Shown: positions 1 through 6,584 of the stretch, piece after piece
How the letters are laid out: the number at the start of each line of letters is the position of its first letter
How positions within the stretch are numbered: the first letter of the stretch is position 1
Source of the DNA: Pseudomonadota bacterium
Lineage (GTDB): Bacteria; Pseudomonadota; Gammaproteobacteria; Burkholderiales; Burkholderiaceae_B
Length of the DNA stretch: 13,875 nt
Assembly (NCBI GenBank): GCA_023427085.1
Contig: JAEZBO010000122.1
Span: 1 to 13,875, forward strand
Reading direction: 5' to 3'
Translations under genes and position numbers: made by a program
Notes under the pieces: generated by a model
The model's input: the letters and a program-made list of their open reading frames with translations, nothing else
Databases searched by the model: none
What the model was told of the DNA's origin: nothing

Positions 1-156
1 CGACCGGGGCTGGCCACCTGGCGGGCCCAGGGCGTGCCGATGCAGCCGGCCGCCGACCGCGCGCTGGCCTATGCCGACGCGGCGCTGGGCAGCGCCTTCC
101 GGCCCGGCATGGGCCTGCACATCGCCAACCGACCGGTACGTCCGAAGGCTCATTGA
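1..156 (+). CDS. thiD: ThiD, C-terminal end (hydroxymethylpyrimidine/phosphomethylpyrimidine kinase), partial
   Basis: The window opens inside a gene read in frame 1. The visible 51 residues end ...GMGLHIANRPVRPKAH and stop with TGA at 154-156. The segment with DRALAYADAALGSAF resembles the last helix and tail of ThiD, the kinase that phosphorylates HMP and HMP-P for thiamine synthesis. The stop overlaps the thiE ATG by one base (TGATG), so the two are translationally coupled, and a thiD-thiE pair makes metabolic sense because ThiE uses the HMP-PP that ThiD makes. No catalytic motif lies in the visible part, so the assignment rests on tail similarity and on the neighbour. Another small kinase or unrelated protein cannot be excluded. 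Confidence 0.6.
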   Translation, partial: RPGLATWRAQGVPMQPAADRALAYADAALGSAFRPGMGLHIANRPVRPKAH

Positions 157-803
157 TGACTTCCCGTTTCCCCTCAGGCGTCTACGGCATCACTCCCGAA
201 TGGGACGATACCGAATGCCTGCTGCAAGCCGTCCGCGCCGCCGCGCGCGGCGGCATGACCGCGCTGCAGCTGCGCCGCAAGACCGTGTCGCTGCCGTTCA
301 AGCACCTGCAGGCGCGCGACGTGCGCGACCTGTGCCGCGAGCTGGGCGTGACCTTCATCCTCAACGACCACTGGCGCCTGGCGCAGGAGCTCGGCGCCGA
401 CGGCGTGCACCTGGGCCGCGACGACGGCGACCTGGCCGCGGTGCGGCAGAACCTGGGCGCCGACATGATCATCGGCGCCTCGTGCTACGGCGACCTCGAG
501 CGCGCCCGCCAGGCGCTGGCCGACGGCGCCGACTACATCGCCTTCGGCGCGGTCCATCCGTCGCCGTCCAAACCGCAGGCGCCGCACATCCCGCTCGAGG
601 TATTCGGCCAGGCCCGCGCACTGGTGCAGGCTCAGCCCGAGCCGCGCCCGCGCATCGTCGCCATCGGCGGCATCACGCCAGCCAATGCCGCCGAGGTGGT
701 GGACGCTGGCGCCGACGCGCTGGCGATGATCAGCGGCCTGTTCGAGGCGCCCGACGTCGAGGCGGCCGCGCGCCAGTGCAGCGCGCTGTTCGAGCGCCGC
801 TAG
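156..803 (+). CDS. thiE: Thiamine-phosphate synthase ThiE
   Basis: This 215-residue TIM-barrel enzyme joins HMP-PP and the thiazole phosphate to give thiamine phosphate in the cytoplasm. Family motifs appear in order: YGITPE near residue 10, LQLRRK at 37-42, FILNDHW at 67-73, ELGADGVHLGRDD at 78-90 (family form: DGVHLGQ.D), IIGAS at 105-109, AFGAVHPSPSKP at 129-140 (the phosphate-gripping loop, usually GPIFPTxTK), and AIGGITPANA at 169-178. The length is normal. A TTG codon at 153 is also in frame, but ATG 156 is preferred because it sits in a TGATG overlap with the upstream thiD stop. hemL follows 88 bases later on the same strand and may be co-transcribed. Confidence 0.93.
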   Translation: MTSRFPSGVYGITPEWDDTECLLQAVRAAARGGMTALQLRRKTVSLPFKHLQARDVRDLCRELGVTFILNDHWRLAQELGADGVHLGRDDGDLAAVRQNLGADMIIGASCYGDLERARQALADGADYIAFGAVHPSPSKPQAPHIPLEVFGQARALVQAQPEPRPRIVAIGGITPANAAEVVDAGADALAMISGLFEAPDVEAAARQCSALFERR

Positions 804-891
804 CCCCCCAACGCCCGCCGCGGCCTGTCGGCGCGCGGCGTCCTCCGATCCCGCCGGCCCGCGCCGGCCCACGTTATCGAGCGATCCAGCC

Positions 892-2172
892 ATGTCCCGC
901 AACGAAGAACTATTCCAGCGCGCCAGCCGCAGCATTCCCGGCGGCGTCAACTCGCCCGTGCGCGCCTTCCGCTCGGTGGGCGGCACGCCCCGCTTCATCG
1001 AACGCGCCCAGGGCCCCTACATCTGGGATGCCGACGGCCGCCGCTACACCGACTACGTCGGCTCGTGGGGCCCGGCGATCCTCGGCCACGCGCATCCCGA
1101 AGTGGTGCGCGCGGTGCAGGAAGCCGCGGTCGGCGGCCTGTCGTTCGGCGCGCCGACCGAAGCCGAAATCCGCATCGCCGAAGTGCTGATCGACCGCCTG
1201 CCGTCGATGGAGCAGGTGCGGCTGGTCAGCTCGGGCACCGAAGCCACCATGAGCGCGATCCGGCTGGCGCGTGGCGCGACCGGACGCAACAAGATCGTCA
1301 AGTTCGAAGGCTGCTACCACGGCCATGCCGACAGCCTGCTGGTCAAGGCCGGCTCGGGCCTGCTGAGCCTGGGCAATCCGACCTCGGCCGGCGTGCCGGC
1401 CGAATTCGTCAGCCATACGCTGGTGCTGGACTACAACGACCAGCCCGGCGTCGAAGCCGCGTTCGCCGAGCATGGCGCCGACATCGCCTGCGTGATCGTC
1501 GAACCGGTCGCCGGCAACATGAACCTGGTGCGGCCCAAGCCGGGCTTCCTGCAGGCGCTGCGCGACCAGTGCACGCGCCATGGCGCGCTGCTGATCTTCG
1601 ACGAGGTGATGACCGGCTTCCGGGTCGGCCCGCAAGGCGTGCAGGGCCTGACCGGCATCACGCCCGACCTGACCACGCTGGCCAAGGTGATCGGCGGCGG
1701 CATGCCGGTCGGCGCCTTCGGCGGCCGCGCCGACGTGATGGCGCAGGTCGCGCCGCTGGGCGGGGTCTATCAGGCCGGCACGCTGTCGGGCAATCCGGTG
1801 GCGGTCGCGGCGGGCCTGGCGACGCTGCGGCTGATCGGCGAAGACGGCTTCTATGATCGGCTGGCGCGCCAGACCGAACGGCTGGCGCAGGGCCTGCAAG
1901 CCAGCGCCAGCAAGGCCGGCGTGCCGTTCTGCGCCGACGCGCTGGGCGGCATGTTCGGCCTGTACTTCAGCAAGCAGGTGCCGACCACGCTGGCCGAGGT
2001 CTCGGCCGGCAACATCGAGCATTTCAAGCGCTTCTTCCACGGCATGCTGGAACAGGGCGTGCATTTTGCACCGTCGGCCTTCGAGGCCGGCTTCGTCTCG
2101 GCCACCCACGACGACGGCATCATCGACGAGACGATCGCCGCGGCCGACCGGGTGTTCGCGACGCTGGGCTGA
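892..2172 (+). CDS. hemL: Glutamate-1-semialdehyde 2,1-aminomutase
   Basis: HemL is the PLP enzyme that turns glutamate-1-semialdehyde into 5-aminolevulinate, the last step of the C5 route to heme and other tetrapyrroles. The 426-residue length matches the family. Visible landmarks are the N-terminal SIPGGVNSPVRAF (14-26), SSGTEATMSAIRLAR (113-127) for cofactor phosphate binding, the FEGCYHGHAD segment (138-147), IFDEVMTGFR (235-244) with the Asp that contacts the pyridine nitrogen, and TTLAKVIGGGMPVGAFGG (261-278), where Lys265 is the PLP Schiff-base lysine. All key residues look intact. The ATG at 892 has only a weak upstream purine stretch (GAGCGA near 879). A strong intrinsic terminator follows 45 bases after the stop, so transcription of the thi-hemL block probably ends there. 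Confidence 0.97.
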   Translation: MSRNEELFQRASRSIPGGVNSPVRAFRSVGGTPRFIERAQGPYIWDADGRRYTDYVGSWGPAILGHAHPEVVRAVQEAAVGGLSFGAPTEAEIRIAEVLIDRLPSMEQVRLVSSGTEATMSAIRLARGATGRNKIVKFEGCYHGHADSLLVKAGSGLLSLGNPTSAGVPAEFVSHTLVLDYNDQPGVEAAFAEHGADIACVIVEPVAGNMNLVRPKPGFLQALRDQCTRHGALLIFDEVMTGFRVGPQGVQGLTGITPDLTTLAKVIGGGMPVGAFGGRADVMAQVAPLGGVYQAGTLSGNPVAVAAGLATLRLIGEDGFYDRLARQTERLAQGLQASASKAGVPFCADALGGMFGLYFSKQVPTTLAEVSAGNIEHFKRFFHGMLEQGVHFAPSAFEAGFVSATHDDGIIDETIAAADRVFATLG

Positions 2173-2217
2173 TCGAAATCTGACCTGAGCTCGCCAGGCA
2201 GCAAGCCCTGCACCAAG

Positions 2218-2245
2218 CAGCGTCCCGACCGGACGCTGTTTTTTT
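2218..2245 (+). terminator. Rho-independent terminator after hemL
   Basis: An 8-bp perfect stem CAGCGTCC / GGACGCTG closes a 5-base CGACC loop and is followed directly by seven T (2239-2245). It lies 45 bases past the hemL stop and works in the + direction. Read on the - strand, the same hairpin is followed by CTTGGTGC, so it is not a good terminator for the opposing operon that ends at 2273. Confidence 0.9.
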
Positions 2246-2272
2246 ATGAGACTGCGGCGTGGCGTCGCTCGC

Positions 2273-3346
2273 TCAGTCGACCGCCTCGGGCATCAGGCCG
2301 GCATGGGCCGCAGCCATCAAACGCCGTAGCCGCTCGTGTGCAAGCGGCTGCGGATTCCAGTAAGGCTGCGCCATCACCAGCGTCACGGTCTGTTCGATCG
2401 CGTCATGCGGCAGACCGAGCTCGCTCAGAGACCTCGGCGCGCCGAGCCTGACCGCCAACGCCTGCAACGCGGCCGGAACCTGAGCGGGCGTGGTGCCCAG
2501 GGCCTGCCCGATGCGCAGCAAGGCGGCGGGAATCGCCGGTGCGTTGTAAGCCAGCACGTAAGGCAGCACGACGGCATGGGTCTGTGCGTGCGGCAGGCCA
2601 AAACTGCCTCCCAGCGTATGGCACAGCTTGTGGTGCAAGGCCATCCCGACCCCACCCAGCACCATGCCTGCCAGCCAGGCGCCATACAGGCAGTCGGCGC
2701 GCGCGGCCAGGTCGGCCGGCCGGTCGACCAGGCCAGGCAGGCCTTGCGCCAGCACCCGAATGGACTCCTGCGCCATCAAATCGGTGACCGGATTGCCATC
2801 CCGCGCATACAGGCCTTCAGCGGCATGGGCCAGCGCATTGAGCCCGCTGACCACCGCCACGCCGACCGGCAGATCCAGCGTCAGGGCCGGGTCATACAGC
2901 ACCAGCCTTGGCAGCACACGCCGATCCGAACCGGTCTGCTTGCGTCCATGCTCGGTGATGCCGTAGATCGGCGTCATCTCCGACCCGGCATAGGTGGTCG
3001 GCACCGCAATGACTGTCAGCGGATGCTGCAGCGCCAAGGCCTTGGCCAGTCCGATGGTCGAGCCGCCGCCGTAGGCCAGCACACCTTCGACACCGCGCTC
3101 GCGCACGATCTCGGCGGCCTCATCGACCACCGCGCGCGGCACGTGCATCGCGGCGCCGGCAAAAATGCCGCTCGCCCGTGTACCCATTGCATCGGCCAGC
3201 GCCTGCGCCGCGCCCGCGCCGCGTGGCGTGCACAGCAGCAACACGCGTTGCAGTCCCATTGCCTCGAGTTCGGCGGACAGACCGTCGAGCGCCCCGACGC
3301 CGAAGACGGTGCGCACGGCATGGCTGTCGTGAACAAAATTGCGCAC
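2273..3346 (-). CDS. Maleylacetate reductase-like, iron-containing alcohol dehydrogenase fold
   Basis: This 357-residue protein has the N-terminal FVHDSHAVRTVFG block (4-16) typical of maleylacetate reductases, which reduce maleylacetate to 3-oxoadipate with NAD(P)H. The nucleotide-binding AYGGGSTIGLAKA is at 91-103 and PTTYAGSEMTPIYGI at 116-130. The usual Fe-ADH metal ligands align with Asn170, His174, His239 and His253; Asn replaces the Asp of metal-dependent relatives, which I recall as typical of this reductase branch. The GTG at 3346 is chosen because it lies 7 bases after the receptor-gene stop and puts the family N-terminus at residue 4. An in-frame ATG at 3412 would add 22 unrelated residues and overlap that gene. 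No Shine-Dalgarno is obvious, so coupling is likely. It is the last gene of its operon. No ring-cleavage genes are nearby, so its true substrate is uncertain. Confidence 0.83.
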   Translation of the reverse strand: MRNFVHDSHAVRTVFGVGALDGLSAELEAMGLQRVLLLCTPRGAGAAQALADAMGTRASGIFAGAAMHVPRAVVDEAAEIVRERGVEGVLAYGGGSTIGLAKALALQHPLTVIAVPTTYAGSEMTPIYGITEHGRKQTGSDRRVLPRLVLYDPALTLDLPVGVAVVSGLNALAHAAEGLYARDGNPVTDLMAQESIRVLAQGLPGLVDRPADLAARADCLYGAWLAGMVLGGVGMALHHKLCHTLGGSFGLPHAQTHAVVLPYVLAYNAPAIPAALLRIGQALGTTPAQVPAALQALAVRLGAPRSLSELGLPHDAIEQTVTLVMAQPYWNPQPLAHERLRRLMAAAHAGLMPEAVD

Positions 3347-3353
3347 GGCCAGC

Positions 3354-4361
3354 TCAGTTGGCCTGCGCGCCGGACTTGGCGACCAGGTCGGACCACTTGG
3401 CGATCTCGTCACGGTTGAAGCGTGCCATGTCCTGCGTCGCGTCGGTACCTGGCTCGACGCCCTGGCCGCGCAGGCGTTCGGCGACCGTCGGATCAGCCAG
3501 GGTGACCGTCACCGCCTCGCGCAACTTGGCCAACACCGGCGCCGGCGTGGCCTGCGGCGCGTAGAGCATGAACCAGGCGACCAGATCGAAGTCGCTGCCG
3601 GTCTGCTCGGCGATCGACGGCAGATCCGGCACCGCGCTGCTGCGCTGCGCGCTGGAAACACCGAGAGCGCGCAGCTTGCCTGCCTGCACGTGCGGCATCA
3701 CCGCGGCGGGATGGTAGAACATGAATTGCACCTGGCCCGACATGACGTCCGACACCGCCAGCCCGCCTTCCTTATAGGGCACATGCAGCATTTCGCCGCC
3801 CAGCCGGGTCTTGAGCAGGTCGCCGGCCAGGTGACCCGAGGTGCCACTGCCGGCCGACGCAAACGCCACGCCCGGCTTGCGCTGCGCCGCGTCGGTCAGG
3901 TCCTTGAGCGTATGGATCGGCGAGTTGCCGCCCACCACCAGTATGGTCGGCGTCTGGCCCACGAAAGCCAGTGGCGCGAAGTCGGCCACCGGGTCGTAGC
4001 CTGGGTTGCGGTACAAGGCCTGATTGATGGCGTGGGTGCCGACCGTGCCCATCACCAAGGTGTACCCGTCAGCGGCGGCACGGGCCACCAGTCCGGTGCC
4101 GATGGTGCCGCCGCCGCCCGCGCGGTTCTCGACGATGACCTGCTGCGACAGCGCGCGGCCCATGCGTTCGGCCACGATACGCGCGATCGTGTCGGTGGTC
4201 GTGCCCGGGCCGAAGGGCACGATCATGCGCACCGGGCGTTCGGGAAACGCATCGGCCCGCGCCGCGTGGATCGGCACGGCCAGCGTCGTGAGGCTCAGCG
4301 CGAGGCCCAGCAGCGCGCGGCGCAGTCGGATCGGCGTAGCGGACGATTGAGGCTGTTTCAT
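3354..4361 (-). CDS. Bug-family (TctC-type) periplasmic solute receptor
   Basis: This 335-residue extracytoplasmic receptor belongs to the Bug/tripartite tricarboxylate group, abundant in Bordetella and relatives, which binds carboxylates and similar small solutes. A signal peptide is visible: basic RLRR near 12-15, a hydrophobic core LLGLALSLTTLAV, and cleavage likely after ARA at residue 36. The mature start FPERPVRMIVPFGPGTTTD (39-57) is the family hallmark, followed by VENRAGGGGTIGTG (77-90) and ASAGSGTSGHLAG (168-180), which form part of the ligand pocket. The ATG at 4361 has a strong AGGAGA ribosome site. No TctA/TctB membrane genes lie in the window, so it is an orphan receptor that either borrows a transporter or acts in sensing. 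Its place between the lyase and reductase genes suggests that it binds the operon's substrate. Confidence 0.93.
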   Translation of the reverse strand: MKQPQSSATPIRLRRALLGLALSLTTLAVPIHAARADAFPERPVRMIVPFGPGTTTDTIARIVAERMGRALSQQVIVENRAGGGGTIGTGLVARAAADGYTLVMGTVGTHAINQALYRNPGYDPVADFAPLAFVGQTPTILVVGGNSPIHTLKDLTDAAQRKPGVAFASAGSGTSGHLAGDLLKTRLGGEMLHVPYKEGGLAVSDVMSGQVQFMFYHPAAVMPHVQAGKLRALGVSSAQRSSAVPDLPSIAEQTGSDFDLVAWFMLYAPQATPAPVLAKLREAVTVTLADPTVAERLRGQGVEPGTDATQDMARFNRDEIAKWSDLVAKSGAQAN

Positions 4362-4366
4362 GTATG

Positions 4367-4372
4367 TCTCCT
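4367..4372 (-). promoter_or_regulatory. Ribosome binding site of the Bug receptor gene
   Basis: AGGAGA on the - strand sits 5 bases before the ATG at 4361. It is the best Shine-Dalgarno in this operon and fixes the start. The strength fits the usual need for much more periplasmic receptor than enzyme. Confidence 0.75.
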
Positions 4373-4415
4373 GGAATTGTTTTTTTGGATCGGCAGCATC
4401 GCCGGGACATCTCGA

Positions 4416-5219
4416 TCAACGGCCGGCACCAAATCCTTCAGGCAGTTGGCCGTCGTAGCGCACTTCTCGACTGGCCTGATAAGACAGCGCGAAGCCGATC
4501 GATGACTGCAGCTCTTCGTTCAGGTGGGCGATCAGCCCGGCAGTGCGTGCCAGGATCGGCACGCCCTTGAGCGCCCGCACCGGGAAGCCGATGCCCAGCA
4601 GCACGGCCGGGATCGCGGCCGACACGTTGAGGCGCAGGTCCTTGCCCAGTTCTTGTGGCAGGGCGCGTTCGATCGCTTCGGCGATCTGCACGAAGCGCAA
4701 GTCGATCGCCTGCTCGGCCGCCACCGCGAACAACCTCGCCACGCGCGGATCGCGTGCCTTGTGCTGAGGATGGCCGTAACCGGGGATGGCGCGGCCGGCC
4801 TCGCGGTGCTCGCGCACCACGGCTCGCACGACCTGGTCCAGATCCTGCCCGTCAGCACGCTGGCGTACCTGTTCGAACAGCTGACCGGCTTGCTCGGAAG
4901 CCCCCAGGATCACTGAGCCGCAACCGAGGATTCCGGCGGCCACCGCACCCTGCATGGCATCGGGCGACGCCGCCAGCGTCATGCGACTGGCCTGCACGCT
5001 CGGCACCAGGCCATGCTCGGCAATGGCGACCAGCGTTGCGTCGAGGATCACCGTGGCGGCGGGCGCGGGACGCCGGCCGGTCAGCAGGAAATGAAAATAT
5101 TCGGTGAACGACAGCTGGCCGATCAGGTCGCGGCACAGGTCTGCGCCACGCACCACGATCGTGTCGGCATCGGAGGTGCAGATCGCTGTGTGTGGCTCGG
5201 TGGTCTTGCCTATTTTCAT
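4416..5219 (-). CDS. Citryl-CoA lyase-like protein (short citrate synthase fold)
   Basis: This 267-residue protein is far shorter than citrate synthase (about 370-430) and matches the small-form family usually annotated citryl-CoA lyase, which would split an acyl-CoA such as citryl-CoA into acetyl-CoA and an oxoacid. It shows LTGRRP (46-51), the glycine-rich GAVAAGILGCGSVILGASEQ region (91-110), and the conserved GYGHPQHKARDPR (147-159), in which His150 matches a catalytic His of citrate synthase. ILARTAGLIAHLNEE (222-236) is the C-terminal signature. The HGGAN-type motif of true synthases is absent, and the NVD motif that carries the catalytic Asp reads NVS (Ser200). A GAGGGA ribosome site lies 7 bases before the ATG. 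The gene follows the CoA-transferase by 45 bases, so the pair probably acts in sequence: CoA activation, then cleavage. The real substrate is not known. Confidence 0.8.
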   Translation of the reverse strand: MKIGKTTEPHTAICTSDADTIVVRGADLCRDLIGQLSFTEYFHFLLTGRRPAPAATVILDATLVAIAEHGLVPSVQASRMTLAASPDAMQGAVAAGILGCGSVILGASEQAGQLFEQVRQRADGQDLDQVVRAVVREHREAGRAIPGYGHPQHKARDPRVARLFAVAAEQAIDLRFVQIAEAIERALPQELGKDLRLNVSAAIPAVLLGIGFPVRALKGVPILARTAGLIAHLNEELQSSIGFALSYQASREVRYDGQLPEGFGAGR

Positions 5220-5264
5220 GGGTTGGTCCCTCTACACGATTGGAAAATGCGGGTGGCAATGCGC

Positions 5265-6413
5265 TCAGCGCGCGGTGCCGCGTGCCGATGCCAATGCGCG
5301 CAGCTCGTCGTTGTGTTCACCCAGCTCGGGCGGCGGCCGGACCTGGCTGTCATGCTGGCCATCGAAGCTGATCGGCGAACGCACGGTCTGCCAGGTGCCG
5401 CGGCGCGGATGCTCGCCGGCGATCTGCAACTGCAGATGCCGCGCCTGCGGATCCTGCAGCGCCTCGCTGGTGTCGTACATCGGCGCATGCGGCACGTCGT
5501 TGGCCTGCAACCGTTCGCACCACGCCGTCCGGGTCCGCTCGGCGAAGCGTTCGCCCAGCAGCGCGATCAAGGCCTCCTGGTTGTCGATGCGGCCCTGACG
5601 CGTGGCAAAACGCGCATCGTCGAACAGGGTCGGCAACTCGATCGCCCGGGCCAGTCCCTGCCAGAATTTTTCAGGCGAGGACATGTGCAGGGCGATCCAC
5701 TTGCCATCGCCGCAACGCAGTACGTACGACTGCGAGACGCTGGGACGGCTGTACGGCCCCATGACCTGTTGCTCGGAGAAATAGTGCGTGAACGCATCCA
5801 GGTTGAAATGGCACATGGCTTCGAGCATCGATACCTCGACGCTGCGGCCCACGCCAGTGCGGGCACGCTCGACCAGCGCGCCGAGGATGCCCAATGCCGC
5901 ATAGAAACCCGTCAGCGAGTCGGCGATCGCCGGCCCCACCACCCGCGGGTTGGCGGGATTGACCAGCAGATTCAGGAAGCCGCTGGCCGCCTGCGCCACG
6001 GTGTCGTAGGCGGGACGGCCAGCCGCCGGGCCGCTCTGGCCGAAGCCGCTGATGGCGCAATAGATCAGACCGGGATTGAGGGCGCGCAGCCGCTGCTCGC
6101 CAGCCCCGAGGCGCTCGGCGGCGCCAGGGCGGAAATTCTGGATGTAGACGTCGGCGTCGCCGATCAGATCGTCGAACACCCGGGCGTCTGCTGGATCCTT
6201 GGTGTCGAGTTCGATGCTGCGCTTATTGCGGTTGTAGGTCTGGTAATGCGGGCTGTACAGACCGCCATTGAAGGCGCGGAACGGATCGCCCGTGCCTGGC
6301 TGCTCGATCTTGATGACGTCGGCACCCAGGTCCGCCAGCAACATCCCCGCCGCCGGTCCGGTAATGAAGGTCCCCTGCTCGACCACCCTGACGCCCGCCA
6401 ACACCTTGCCCAT
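5265..6413 (-). CDS. CaiB/BaiF family (class III) CoA-transferase
   Basis: This 382-residue protein is of typical length for class III CoA-transferases, which move CoA from a donor thioester to a carboxylic acid through an aspartyl-CoA intermediate. Family blocks are LAGVRVVEQGTFITGPAAGMLLADLGADVIKIE near 5-37, GDPFR (42-46), NRNKRSIELD (61-70), VYIQNFRPG (89-97), and ISGFGQSGP (121-129), followed by YDTVAQAASG. Asp165 in GPAIADSLTGF is the expected catalytic aspartate, and VSMLEAMCHF near 204 is conserved too. It is the first gene of the leftward operon, with AGGGGGA 5 bases before the ATG, and lies divergent from the LysR gene. The acceptor acid cannot be read from the sequence. The following lyase hints at a hydroxylated di- or tricarboxylate. 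Confidence 0.92.
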   Translation of the reverse strand: MGKVLAGVRVVEQGTFITGPAAGMLLADLGADVIKIEQPGTGDPFRAFNGGLYSPHYQTYNRNKRSIELDTKDPADARVFDDLIGDADVYIQNFRPGAAERLGAGEQRLRALNPGLIYCAISGFGQSGPAAGRPAYDTVAQAASGFLNLLVNPANPRVVGPAIADSLTGFYAALGILGALVERARTGVGRSVEVSMLEAMCHFNLDAFTHYFSEQQVMGPYSRPSVSQSYVLRCGDGKWIALHMSSPEKFWQGLARAIELPTLFDDARFATRQGRIDNQEALIALLGERFAERTRTAWCERLQANDVPHAPMYDTSEALQDPQARHLQLQIAGEHPRRGTWQTVRSPISFDGQHDSQVRPPPELGEHNDELRALASARGTAR

Positions 6414-6470
6414 CCCTGTCCCCCTGGCTTGCGCCCACCAACACGGTCAACGTGACGGCCCGCGCCGCCG

Positions 6471-6584
6471 CTCATGACGCCGGTCCACGACCGAACAGCC
6501 ATAAGACTAGAGACAACGACGCAAAGATAAAAATGATAAATTTCTCAAAAAATCATCGATGCTATCGATCAATAGGACTTGGAT
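6471..6584. promoter_or_regulatory. Divergent AT-rich regulatory region with LysR-type operator candidates
   Basis: The 171-base gap between the divergent CoA-transferase and LysR genes turns sharply AT-rich from about 6515 to 6575. It contains ATCGAT-GCT-ATCGAT at 6555-6569, a 15-base element that fits the T-N11-A LysR box (T6556 to A6568). It also contains the pair ATGAT (6533-6537) / ATCAT (6552-6556). Bases 6414-6470 are GC-rich leader with nothing recognised. LysR regulators typically bind such divergent gaps to repress their own gene and to activate the neighbouring operon with an inducer. I could not fix -35/-10 boxes with confidence. Confidence 0.55.

Noticed and set aside
804..891. 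A small gene or riboswitch between thiE and hemL
   Set aside because: Only GC-rich simple inverted pieces are seen, and a TPP riboswitch would be expected upstream of the thi genes, not here.
71..1189. 372-codon + strand frame spanning thiE and hemL
   Set aside because: Arg/Pro/Ala-rich frame overlapping two well-supported genes, with no domain.
910..2109. 399-codon open frame on the - strand opposite hemL
   Set aside because: Composition is that of a shadow frame and hemL is a certain gene in normal length.
3347..3412. Upstream ATG at 3412 as the start of the maleylacetate-reductase-like gene
   Set aside because: It would lie within the Bug gene and add a Pro/Ser-rich tail absent from the family; GTG 3346 fits the junction and alignment.
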